DNA of 48,060 nucleotides from Planctomycetota bacterium. Lineage in GTDB: Bacteria > Planctomycetota > Phycisphaerae > Tepidisphaerales > Tepidisphaeraceae. Below are positions 35,520 to 43,154 of the stretch, one piece after another. Within the stretch, counting starts at the first letter, position 1, and every line of letters starts with the position of its first letter. The translations under genes were made by a program, and so were the position numbers. Where the stretch lies: NCBI GenBank assembly GCA_023417885.1, contig JAEZED010000197.1:1-48060 (forward strand), written 5' to 3'. Below the pieces are notes generated by a model. It ran no database searches. It worked only from the letters and a program-made list of their open reading frames with translations, and was not told the origin of the DNA.

Positions 35520-36034
35520 AAGGCGAAGTCCGCCAGGTGCTGCGGAACCGGGTAGTGCCGCATCAGAAGGGCCTGGAGCGACCGCTCCTCGCCCAGGATG
35601 AAGCAAGGCGTCAACGGGAAGGCCCGCGCGGTGAAATTGACCGTTTTCAGCAGCCCCCGCCCGTCGGCGGCGACCAGCAGGTGCCCGTTTTCGCGCCGCA
35701 GCGGGACGATCCGGAACTGCCAGGCCTGGCGTCGATCCAGGAGGTCAAGCCATCGCTTCTCGGCGGCCTCGGCGCCGACGTCGCGCGGGGCGTGTCGCGC
35801 CACGAACTGGTCGACCCAAGCGTTGGCGACAACCTTGGGATCGACGCCGAAGAGACGTTCGGCGAGGTCGCCGAAGGGACGCGTGTTGACGGCCTGCACA
35901 TCGAGGATGTGGTCAACCTGCCGCTGGTTCAGGACCCCGATGGCGACCAGGATCTCCCCCAGGCGCAGCTCCGCCGGAAGGACTTCGGTGGGAAGGTTCT
36001 CGTTCTCGTTCTGGGGTACATCCTGTGAAGCCAT
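35510..36034 (-). CDS. Stand-alone MshEN/GspE N-terminal domain protein (ATPase-less)
   Basis: A 174-aa protein equal to just the N-terminal domain of GspE/PilB-type ATPases. The first repeat reads AELRLGEILVAIGVLNQRQV, keeping the R-L-G-x-x-L-x-x-x-G motif by which MshEN domains bind c-di-GMP. A second, weaker repeat is PFGDLAERLFGVDPKVVANA. The C-terminal half (WQFRIVPLRRENGHLLVAAD, then LGEERSLQALLMRHY) matches the alpha/beta second half of the T2SSE_N fold. There is no Walker motif. ATG 36034 has AGGAG 8 nt upstream. By position it may control the Tad pilus or the PilB-like machine; this is inference. Confidence 0.82.
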   Translation of the reverse strand: MASQDVPQNENENLPTEVLPAELRLGEILVAIGVLNQRQVDHILDVQAVNTRPFGDLAERLFGVDPKVVANAWVDQFVARHAPRDVGAEAAEKRWLDLLDRRQAWQFRIVPLRRENGHLLVAADGRGLLKTVNFTARAFPLTPCFILGEERSLQALLMRHYPVPQHLADFAFSR

Positions 36035-36203
36035 TGCATCTTCTCCTCGGAAGACACATCGGCCCATCGAGGCCATGGCTTGGGCAGGATCGCCCCCGCC
36101 AGCATTGTTTTCCGTCGTGTTATGGACCCCTGGCTGGCGATCCATGCGGGCAATACCGGTTCGGCGGTGCGGATGGGACGTTCTGAGGCAGCTCATAAAG
36201 GGG

Positions 36204-36250
36204 CTGGTCGCGGTGCGCGCCAAGAGCGCCCGGCGCGCACCAGTGACCAG
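36204..36250. repeat. Long interrupted inverted repeat
   Basis: CTGGTC-GC-GGTGCGCGCC and GGCGCGCACC-AGT-GACCAG flank a 10-nt centre: 16 pairs in two blocks. It lies 170 bp upstream of the MshEN gene and 53 bp from the parS palindrome. No gene is supported in 36035-36382; this repeat and parS are its only features. Confidence 0.6.
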
Positions 36251-36302
36251 CGGCGACGGCAGGAACACGCCTCACGACCCGTGATGGAGGATCAGCGCGA
36301 AT

Positions 36303-36318
36303 TGTTCCACGTGGAACA
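36303..36318. other. parS site (ParB centromere)
   Basis: TGTTCCACGTGGAACA is a perfect 16-bp palindrome, identical to the parS form used in Pseudomonas and one change per arm from the B. subtilis consensus TGTTTCACGTGAAACA. The flanking bases extend symmetry to 18 bp. It sits in a gene-free gap. parS sites cluster near the replication origin, so this places the window in the origin region, although no parAB or dnaA is present here. Confidence 0.85.
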
Positions 36319-36382
36319 ACAGAGAGCGCGGTGCGCACGGGTGACACCGCGTGGTCAACACCCCCACCGCCGAAGCTATGGG

Positions 36383-37747
36383 CTACTCCTCGGCCTCCGC
36401 CGCCAGCTTTTGAAAGTATTCCCGCAGGCGCGCCGCCTTCGGACGCGGGAGGAATCCTCCTGGTGAGAAGTGCCGGTACTCCGCCTTGATCGCCTGAATC
36501 AGCGGTGCCTTCAGCGGCAAATCTGCCTGCTCGTGTGCCTCCACGTAGAGCATCGCGATCACCGAATCCTCCGGAAACTGCTCGACCGCGCGCAGCAGTT
36601 CAGGATCGTCGGCCGGCAGCACGCCGGACTTGTGGCGTTCTACGAGACATCCCGCAGCGAACCGTGCTTCGCCGGTCGCGTGCCACGCCTCGCGATCAAC
36701 GGCTTCCATTTTCTCGGATCCGATGTGCAGGAATGCGGCGACGTTCCACAACGCGGGGTCCGCGCCAGCTCGGGCCATCTCCAGCACCTTGGGCGCAAGC
36801 TGAACACGCGCCTCACGCTCCTTCAGCACTCCCGCCCTCGTCGCGGCGTGCAGGAGGATCGACAGGATCGCGCCGTCGCCAGGCAACGTCTGGTCCGCAT
36901 CCACGAGCAGCCCGTGTCGCTTGAGTGACTCGGGGATCTTGCCAAGATTGCGTTCGCCCATTGCGATCCCGCACTCCGCCGCGCAGATCGCGGCCGATAG
37001 TTCCGGCGTGACCGGCAGATCCTGCTTGCGGATCACGTCAAGGTCGAAGGCGAGGTGGCTGGCGCGCGGGCCGCTGTTCCACCAGTCCTTGCGGAAGTCG
37101 CAATCCATCGCGATGAGCGCCACCGCCGCCTGCTCGTCCCCAGCGCGCAGACGGGCGATCAGATCGGCGCGCCGCAGCTCGCCGGTGGCATCAAAGTACA
37201 CGGCACAAACGAGCGATTCGAAATCCTCGATCGTCCCCGTGCGCGCCCGCTCCGAAAGCTGCCATGACGTCAACGCGTCGGCGGTTCGTCCCAGGCGAAG
37301 CAGGCAGTCCGCCGCCAAACCATGCGCGGGTGCGTGATCCGGGTAGCTCTTGAGGAACACCGCATAGGCTGCGGCCGCGCCTTCGTGCTGGCCGGCCCGA
37401 TGCTGCTCCATGGCCCACTCGAGCTGAACCGACGGCTCATCGGGCAGGCGGGCCGCAGCGGACCGATGCAACTCGAAGGAGATCTCCGGGGCAAGTCCGT
37501 AGAGGAGGTTCCCAAGCAGAAACGCCTGCGCCGGCGTCCGCGTTGTCTCGGGGAACGCCTCAAGCAATGTGCTGTTAGCGCCGGCGACATCTCCTTCGAG
37601 CACCCGCTGCTCCAGATCCTCCATCAACGGCAGCACCACCTCGTACGCCGCCATGACGTCCTGCTGGAAGTCAGCCAGCGCCGGCCCGGCGGCAAAGGCG
37701 AACAGCGTCAGCAAGGTTCCGAGCTGAAGCCTGATGTGGGGGATCAT
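36383..37747 (-). CDS. Secreted TPR-repeat protein
   Basis: A 454-aa protein. Signal peptide: MIPHIRLQLGTLLTLFAFAA, cut near PALA. Helical repeats follow: EISFELHRSAAARLPDEPSV, HRAGQHEGAAAAYAVFLKSYPDHAPAHGLAADCLLRLGRT fits TPR hairpins (small residues at 8, 20, 27). The C-terminal half is alpha-helical with less clear repeats and ends KAARLREYFQKLAAEAEE. Probably a periplasmic interaction scaffold. The ATG at 37747 is 11 bp after the lepA stop; no close Shine-Dalgarno sequence, so coupling with lepA is likely. Confidence 0.8.
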   Translation of the reverse strand: MIPHIRLQLGTLLTLFAFAAGPALADFQQDVMAAYEVVLPLMEDLEQRVLEGDVAGANSTLLEAFPETTRTPAQAFLLGNLLYGLAPEISFELHRSAAARLPDEPSVQLEWAMEQHRAGQHEGAAAAYAVFLKSYPDHAPAHGLAADCLLRLGRTADALTSWQLSERARTGTIEDFESLVCAVYFDATGELRRADLIARLRAGDEQAAVALIAMDCDFRKDWWNSGPRASHLAFDLDVIRKQDLPVTPELSAAICAAECGIAMGERNLGKIPESLKRHGLLVDADQTLPGDGAILSILLHAATRAGVLKEREARVQLAPKVLEMARAGADPALWNVAAFLHIGSEKMEAVDREAWHATGEARFAAGCLVERHKSGVLPADDPELLRAVEQFPEDSVIAMLYVEAHEQADLPLKAPLIQAIKAEYRHFSPGGFLPRPKAARLREYFQKLAAEAEE

Positions 37748-37758
37748 GCGGAGGCAGA

Positions 37759-39555
37759 TTACTCCCCCGCCTCCAGGACCGCCAGGAAGGCCTCCTGCGG
37801 GATATCGACGCTGCCGACGCGCTTCATGCGCTTCTTGCCTTCCTTCTGCTTCTCCAGGAGCTTGCGCTTGCGCGTGACGTCTCCGCCGTAGCACTTGGCG
37901 GTCACGTTCTTGCCGACGCTCTTGATGGTCTCGCGCGCGATGACCTTTCCGCCGATCGCGGCCTGGAGGGGAATCTCGAAGAGGTGCCGGTCGATCTGCT
38001 CCTTGAGCTTGACGAGGATCTTTCGCGAACGCGGCTCCGCGACGGTGCGGTGGAGGATCATCGAGAGCGCATCGACGCGGCTGCCGTTGACGAGCACGTC
38101 CACGCGCACGAGGTTCCCGGGCCGGAAGCCGATGACCTCGTAGTCCATGGTGCCGTAACCGCGCGTGGCGCTCTTCAGCTTGTCGTAGAAGTCGTAGATG
38201 ATCTCGGCGAGGGGGATCTCGTAGGTAAGGATGACCCGCTGGCTCTCGCCGTGGCCGATGTACTCGGTCTTCTTGTACTCGCCGCGCCGCTCGTCGCAGA
38301 GGGTCATGATGGCGCCGACGAACTCCTGGGGCACCATGACGTTCATGCGGATGATCGGCTCGCGGATCTCGACGATATGCGACGGGTCGGGAAGCTGGCT
38401 GGGGGCGTCGATGCGGATGACGCCCCCGTCGGTCTTGGCGACCTCGTAGGTCACGGTGGGGGCCGTCTGCACCACCTCCACGCCCGACTCCCGCTCCAGG
38501 CGCTCCTGCACGATCTCCATGTGCAGCAGCCCCAGGAAGCCGCAGCGGAAACCGAAGCCCAGCGCGTCGCTACTCTCGGGGGCGAAGGTGAAGGACGAGT
38601 CGTTCAGGCTCAGCCGGTCGATCGCGTCGCGCAGCTCCTCGTATTGCGTGGAACCGCCCGGATAGAAGTCGCAGAAGACCATCTGCTGCACCGGCTCGTA
38701 GCCGGGCAGCGGCGCCGGCGCGGGCTGCTGCGCGTCCGTCACCGTGTCGCCGACGCGGACATCGTGGATGTCGCGGATGGCGGCGACGAGGTATCCGACC
38801 TCGCCCGGCCCGATCTCCTCCACGCGCGTCGGGCGCGGCATGAACTTGCCCAGGTCGTTGATCTGGTACTGCCGGCCCGTGCCCATGAGCTGGATCTTCT
38901 GCCCCTTCGTCAGCCGGCCGTCCACCATCCGGACATAGACGATGACGCCTCTGTAGTCGTCGTAATGGGAGTCGAAGATGAGCCCGCGCGCCGGGCCGTC
39001 GGATCGTCCCTTCGGGCCGGGCAGCTTGCGGCAGAGCGCGGCAATCAGCTCGTCGATTCCCTGCCCGGTCTTGGCGGAGACGAGGATGGCATCCTCCGCC
39101 GGGTAACCGAGGATCTGCTCGATCTCCTCGGCGACCTCTTCCGGGCGCGCGCTGGGGAGGTCGATCTTGTTGATGACCGGGATGACCTCCAGATCCTGCT
39201 CCAGCGCGGCGTAGGCGTTGGCGACAGTCTGCGCCTGGACGCCCTGCGTCGCATCGACCACGAGGATCGCCCCTTCGCACGCCTGAAGGGCCTTGCGGAC
39301 CTCGTAGTGGAAGTCGACGTGGCCGGGCGTGTCGATGAAGTTGAGCATGAACTGCTCGCCTTCGTGGACGTGCGAGACGGTGACGGCGGAGGCCTTGATG
39401 GTGATGCCCCGCTCGCGCTCCAGGTCCATGTCGTCGAGGATCTGCTCCTTGAACTCGCGTTCGGTGATCGCCCCGGCGCGCATGAGCAGGCGGTCGGAGA
39501 GGGTGCTCTTGCCGTGGTCGATGTGGGCGATGATCGAGAAGTTGCGGATCTGCAT
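37759..39555 (-). CDS. lepA: Elongation factor 4 (LepA)
   Basis: A 598-aa translational GTPase of normal length. G motifs: AHIDHGKSTLSDRLL (G1), RGITIKA (G2), DTPGHVDFHYEV (G3), NKIDLPSA (G4). Domain II, domain III and the EF4-specific C-terminal domain follow (GYGTMDYEVIGFRPGNLVRVDVLVNG, then GGKVIARETIKSVGKNVTAKCYGGDVTRKRKLLEKQKEGKKRMK). EF4 back-translocates or rescues stalled ribosomes and helps 30S biogenesis. First gene of a lepA-TPR unit. Confidence 0.98.
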   Translation of the reverse strand: MQIRNFSIIAHIDHGKSTLSDRLLMRAGAITEREFKEQILDDMDLERERGITIKASAVTVSHVHEGEQFMLNFIDTPGHVDFHYEVRKALQACEGAILVVDATQGVQAQTVANAYAALEQDLEVIPVINKIDLPSARPEEVAEEIEQILGYPAEDAILVSAKTGQGIDELIAALCRKLPGPKGRSDGPARGLIFDSHYDDYRGVIVYVRMVDGRLTKGQKIQLMGTGRQYQINDLGKFMPRPTRVEEIGPGEVGYLVAAIRDIHDVRVGDTVTDAQQPAPAPLPGYEPVQQMVFCDFYPGGSTQYEELRDAIDRLSLNDSSFTFAPESSDALGFGFRCGFLGLLHMEIVQERLERESGVEVVQTAPTVTYEVAKTDGGVIRIDAPSQLPDPSHIVEIREPIIRMNVMVPQEFVGAIMTLCDERRGEYKKTEYIGHGESQRVILTYEIPLAEIIYDFYDKLKSATRGYGTMDYEVIGFRPGNLVRVDVLVNGSRVDALSMILHRTVAEPRSRKILVKLKEQIDRHLFEIPLQAAIGGKVIARETIKSVGKNVTAKCYGGDVTRKRKLLEKQKEGKKRMKRVGSVDIPQEAFLAVLEAGE

Positions 39556-39646
39556 GCGGGGCGCCGGCGCGAAATGGACTCCGGGAACGGGATATTAGGA
39601 GCCGGCGAGGTGACTCGGGGCACGGCTCCGCCGTCCGGTTAGAACA

Positions 39647-39677
39647 AGAGCGGACGGCCGTGACGACCGTCCGCTCT
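39647..39677 (-). terminator. Intrinsic terminator of tRNA-Met
   Basis: AGAGCGGACGG and CCGTCCGCTCT form a perfect 11-bp stem with a 9-nt loop. On the minus strand it is followed by TTGTTCT. It begins 10 bp past the tRNA 3' end. Confidence 0.9.
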
Positions 39678-39686
39678 GGTGTTCAG

Positions 39687-39760
39687 TGGCTGCGGCTGGA
39701 CTCGAACCAGCGACCTTAGGCTTATGAATCCCACGCTCTAACCAGCTGAGCTACGCAGCC
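39687..39760 (-). tRNA. tRNA-Met (anticodon CAT)
   Basis: A 74-nt tRNA on the minus strand. Acceptor GGCTGCG pairs with CGCAGCC; D arm GCTC...GAGC; anticodon loop TTCATAA with CAT; T arm GCTGG-TTCGAGT-CCAGC; discriminator A. The CCA end is not encoded. The acceptor stem has a normal G1-C72 pair and the anticodon stem lacks the three G-C pairs of initiators, so it is probably elongator Met (or, if C34 is lysidine-modified, Ile2). The anticodon stem has an A-G mismatch next to the loop. Confidence 0.93.
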
Positions 39761-39799
39761 GCCGGGGCTCGCCGAGCAGGGGCTCGGGCCCGGGCTGAT

Positions 39800-39829
39800 A
39801 CTCTAGACCCGCTCGGCCCACATCGACAA
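39800..39829 (-). promoter_or_regulatory. Promoter of tRNA-Met
   Basis: On the minus strand: TTGTCG (39824-39829), 18-bp spacer, TAGAGT (39800-39805). Transcription would start about 33 nt before the tRNA 5' end. It lies between the pilC-like stop and the tRNA. Confidence 0.6.
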
Positions 39830-39888
39830 GTACGCCTCGGACAGCCGCGCAGTTCCCGGGCTCACCCGGGGCGCGGGGGCCCCCGGCC

Positions 39889-41043
39889 TCACTGGACCAT
39901 AACTCGGCTGACGGTGAAGACGGGCAGGAGCATGGCCATCGTCATTCCGCCGATCAGGCCGCCCATCAGGACGATCATCGCCGGCTCGATGTACCGCGTG
40001 ACCTCGCCGATCGTCTCCTTCAGCTCCCGCTCGCTGTGCTCGGCCACCTTCTCCGTGACGATGGCCAACTTTCCGGCCGACTCGCCGGAGTGGATCATCT
40101 GCGAGATGGCCGGCGGGACGAGCGGACTGGATCGCAGGGCGTCGCTGAAGGGCATGCCCTGGCGGATCCGGCCGCCGATGTCGTTCCAGAGGCGGGCATA
40201 GAGCCGGTTTCCGGCGAGCTGCTCGGCGTTGTCGAGGCAATCGACCAGGCTGACACCGGCGGCGGCGAGGGTGCCGATCATGCGCAACCCGCGAGATAGG
40301 TGCAGCTTGCGGAACATCGGCCCGAGCAGCGGCAGGCGAAGCTGCGTGCGGTGCCACGCTTCCTGGCCGGACTCCGTCTTGAGCCAGCTCCAGGCGAGCA
40401 GCACCGCCCCGAGCGTTCCGGGTAGGAGGTAGGCCCACTGCTGCGTCACCGCGTCGCTCAGGAAGAGCAGCACCTTCGTGGGCGTGGGCAGCAGGTGCTC
40501 CTTGCCCTCGTAGAGGAGCGTGAATCGCGGCAGGACGAAGGCCAGCATGAAGAGGCTGGTCGTCAGCGCGAAGGCGAGCATGATCGACGGGTAGGTCAGG
40601 GCGCCGCGAACCTTGCGCAGGATTTCCTGCTCGTCCTTCAGGTAGCCGTTGGCCCGCTCGATCATCCGGGGGAGCATGCCCCCCTTCTCGCTGGCGCGAA
40701 CCAGCGCCACGAAGATGCGCGGGAAGCTGCGCGGCTGGCGACTGACGGCAGTTGACAAGTCCTCGCCGCGCCCGACGGCGGCGGCCACTTCACGGACGAC
40801 GTGCCGGACGTTGGGCTTGTCGGCCTGGTCGGCGATGCACTCCAGGGCGTCGGAGATCGTTACGCCCGTCTCCAGCATCACCGAGAGCTGCGTGCAGAGC
40901 TGGACGAGCTCATTCCGCTTGAGACGCGGCTCGCCCGATGCGCGCTCCGCCAGGTCGGCGCGCGAGCGCCGCGCCGGCGCCTGCTGAGCAGGCGTCCCGG
41001 TATCGTCGAAGTTAATGGCGCTGATCGTCTCGACAGATGGCAT
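39889..41043 (-). CDS. PilC/GspF-type inner-membrane platform protein
   Basis: A 384-aa type II secretion F protein with two F domains. The first (LVQLCTQLSVMLETGVTISDALECI, then FVALVRASEKGGMLPRMIERA) precedes membrane helices near 165-190 and 215-235. The second is RGLRMIGTLAAAGVSLVDCLDNAEQLAGN with SQMIHSGESAGKLAIVTEKVAEHSERE. A final helix ends the protein (IEPAMIVLMGGLIGGMTMAMLLPVF). The conserved SG/SGE-x-G-x-L boxes are intact. It starts 24 bp after the PilB-like gene and is its partner in a type IV pilus or type II secretion machine. Confidence 0.92.
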   Translation of the reverse strand: MPSVETISAINFDDTGTPAQQAPARRSRADLAERASGEPRLKRNELVQLCTQLSVMLETGVTISDALECIADQADKPNVRHVVREVAAAVGRGEDLSTAVSRQPRSFPRIFVALVRASEKGGMLPRMIERANGYLKDEQEILRKVRGALTYPSIMLAFALTTSLFMLAFVLPRFTLLYEGKEHLLPTPTKVLLFLSDAVTQQWAYLLPGTLGAVLLAWSWLKTESGQEAWHRTQLRLPLLGPMFRKLHLSRGLRMIGTLAAAGVSLVDCLDNAEQLAGNRLYARLWNDIGGRIRQGMPFSDALRSSPLVPPAISQMIHSGESAGKLAIVTEKVAEHSERELKETIGEVTRYIEPAMIVLMGGLIGGMTMAMLLPVFTVSRVMVQ

Positions 41044-41067
41044 GGCGGCGCTCCGTGGCTTGCGGCA

Positions 41068-42771
41068 TCAGGCGGCGACTCGCAGGACTTCCTCCAGCGT
41101 CGTGGCGCCCTGCGAGACCTTCAGGATCCCGTCGTCGCGCAGCGTGTGCATCCCGCCCGCGACCGCCAGCTCGCGCAGCTCGTTGAGCGAGCAGCCGCGG
41201 CTGATTGCCTCGAAGCAGCGGTCATCCGGGATGAACAGCTCGTAGATGCCGATTCGCCCGCTGAAGCCGGTGTTGCGGCAGCGCGGGCAACCTCGGGGCT
41301 TCCAGATCTTCTCGATGTTGTCTGCCACGGCCTCGAGCTGCTGGCGCTGCTTGAGGCCGGGCTCGACCTCCTCGCGGCAGTTCAGGCAGAGCTTTCGCAC
41401 CAGCCGCTGCGCCAGCACGCCCGCGGTCGTGGCGCCGACGAGGTACGGCTCGATGCCGAGGTTGTAGAGGCGGGTCACCGCACCGGGGGCGTCGTTGGTG
41501 TGGAGCGTGCTGAAGACCAGGTGACCGGTCAGCGCGGCCTGCGTGGCGAGCTTGGCGGTCTCGAGATCGCGCACCTCGCCGATCATCAGGATGTCCGGGT
41601 CCTGCCGCAGCAGGGCGCGCAGGGCGTTGGCGAAGGTGAAGCCCGCCTTCTCGTTGACCTGGAACTGGTTGATGCCCTCGAGGTTGTTCTCGACCGGATC
41701 CTCGACGGTGCAGATGTTCACGTCCGGCCGGTTGATCTCGGCGAGGCCGGCGTAGAGCGTGGTGCTCTTGCCGCTGCCGGTCGGGCCGGTGACGAGGATG
41801 ATGCCGTTGGGGGACTGGATCAGCTTGCGCCACTGCTTGAGGGTGTCGTAGCTGAAGCCGAGGGTCTCGAGGTTCAGGTTCGTCCGCTCGTTGTCGATGA
41901 CGCGGATCACGACCTTCTCGCCGTACTTCCCGGGCATCGTGCTCACGCGCAGGTCGATCGGGCGCTTGTCCATCAGGACGTGGATGCCCCCGTCCTGCGG
42001 AAGGCGGCGCTCGGAGATGTCCAGGCCCGCCATGATCTTCAGGCGCGAGGCGACAGCGGCGGTGAAGCGGTGCGGCGGACGGAGGCGTTCGACGAGGTGC
42101 CCGTCCACGCGGAAGCGCGCGCGCAGCACCTGGTCGCCCGGCTCGATGTGGATGTCGCTGGCCCCCTCCTTCACCGCGGAGTAGATCAGGTAGTTCACCA
42201 GCTTGATGACCGGCGAGTCGCCCGCCTGCTGCTCGAGGTTGGCGATGTCCTCGACCTTCTGCTCGACGAACGTGAAGTCCGCCGGATCGACGTTCTCGAT
42301 GATGTCGTCGATGACGAAGATCTTGTCGTTCGGCAGGTAGGCCTGGAGCGTGGCGGAGATGTTCGCAGCGGTTGCGGCGACGAGCTGGACCGCCATGCCG
42401 CTGGTCTGCTCGATCTCCTCGAGGAGGAAGACGTTTGCCGGCTCTGGCACGGCGACCGTCAGCACCCCCTCGACGCAGAAGAGGGGCAGGACGAGGTTAC
42501 GCTCGATGAAGTCCTTCGGAAGCCGGCCCATCGCGGCCGGATCGACCAGGCGCGGGCTGATCTTGGCGTACGGCACGCCGTAGGCGGCGGCGAGGGCCTC
42601 CACGATCTGCTCCTCGGAGCAGAGCTTCATCTCGATCAGGAGCTCGCCGAGGAGCTTCTGGTGACCCTGGGCCTGCTGCTCGGCCAGCGCGGCCTCCAGG
42701 TCGGCGCGCTGGATCACCCCCGCCTGCACAAGCGTCTCACCCAGGGGCTTCTTGGTCGCGCTGGCGATCAT
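41068..42771 (-). CDS. PilB/GspE-type secretion ATPase
   Basis: A 567-aa ATPase. The N-terminal MshEN domain begins KPLGETLVQAGVIQRADLEA; the Arg of the c-di-GMP motif is Pro here, so binding is doubtful. The ATPase core has DIHIEPGDQVLRARFRVDG, Walker A LVTGPTGSGKSTTLYAGL (~328-345), Asp box CTVEDPVE, Walker B region DPDILMIGEVRDLETA and His box LVFSTLHTNDAPGAVTRL. A zinc site is made by CLNC (~460) and CPRC (~492). The full set suggests an active extension/secretion motor. It lies 10 bp after the STAS gene. Confidence 0.94.
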   Translation of the reverse strand: MIASATKKPLGETLVQAGVIQRADLEAALAEQQAQGHQKLLGELLIEMKLCSEEQIVEALAAAYGVPYAKISPRLVDPAAMGRLPKDFIERNLVLPLFCVEGVLTVAVPEPANVFLLEEIEQTSGMAVQLVAATAANISATLQAYLPNDKIFVIDDIIENVDPADFTFVEQKVEDIANLEQQAGDSPVIKLVNYLIYSAVKEGASDIHIEPGDQVLRARFRVDGHLVERLRPPHRFTAAVASRLKIMAGLDISERRLPQDGGIHVLMDKRPIDLRVSTMPGKYGEKVVIRVIDNERTNLNLETLGFSYDTLKQWRKLIQSPNGIILVTGPTGSGKSTTLYAGLAEINRPDVNICTVEDPVENNLEGINQFQVNEKAGFTFANALRALLRQDPDILMIGEVRDLETAKLATQAALTGHLVFSTLHTNDAPGAVTRLYNLGIEPYLVGATTAGVLAQRLVRKLCLNCREEVEPGLKQRQQLEAVADNIEKIWKPRGCPRCRNTGFSGRIGIYELFIPDDRCFEAISRGCSLNELRELAVAGGMHTLRDDGILKVSQGATTLEEVLRVAA

Positions 42772-42781
42772 GCTTGATCTC

Positions 42782-43123
42782 TCACGTGCGCATCTGCCGG
42801 ACGGCCGCCTCGACCGCAGGCAGGCATTCGAAGCGGCTGCGAAGCCGCGTCATCTCCAGGATCTTCAGGACGGTGTCGTCGCAGCCGGCGAGCGAAACCC
42901 GGCCGAGCATCTCCTCGGCGCGGCGCTTCAGCCAAAGCAGCAGCTCCAGCGCCTCGCTGGAGACGAAGGGGCACCGGGTGAGGTCGGCCACGAAGTCGAC
43001 GACCTGGCGATCGTCGAGCATCCCGCGGATCGCCTCGCGCGCGGCGGCGACCTGCGACGCGTCGAAATCGCCCTCGACCGTCAGGACGGCCACTCTGTCA
43101 TATTCCTCGCACAGGACTGCCAC
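42782..43123 (-). CDS. STAS-domain protein (anti-anti-sigma-like)
   Basis: A 113-aa STAS domain. VAVLTVEGDFDASQVAAAREAI gives the first strands, and VVDFVADLTRCPFVSSEALELLLWLKRRAEE holds the usual phosphorylatable Ser (in FVSSEAL). Then SLAGCDDTVLKILEMTRLRSRF matches the last strand and helix. The start is GTG at 43123; no Shine-Dalgarno sequence is visible. It may relay a switch-kinase signal to an anti-sigma factor or directly to the neighbouring ATPase. No anti-sigma kinase is in the window. Confidence 0.85.
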   Translation of the reverse strand: MAVLCEEYDRVAVLTVEGDFDASQVAAAREAIRGMLDDRQVVDFVADLTRCPFVSSEALELLLWLKRRAEEMLGRVSLAGCDDTVLKILEMTRLRSRFECLPAVEAAVRQMRT

Positions 43124-43154
43124 GACTTGGGCATCGGCAACATCGGGGGGTGAC

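Noticed and set aside
39687..39760. tRNA gene as an integration (att) site of a genomic island
   Set aside because: No partial tRNA repeat, integrase or composition break is visible nearby; the flanking genes are in ordinary operons.
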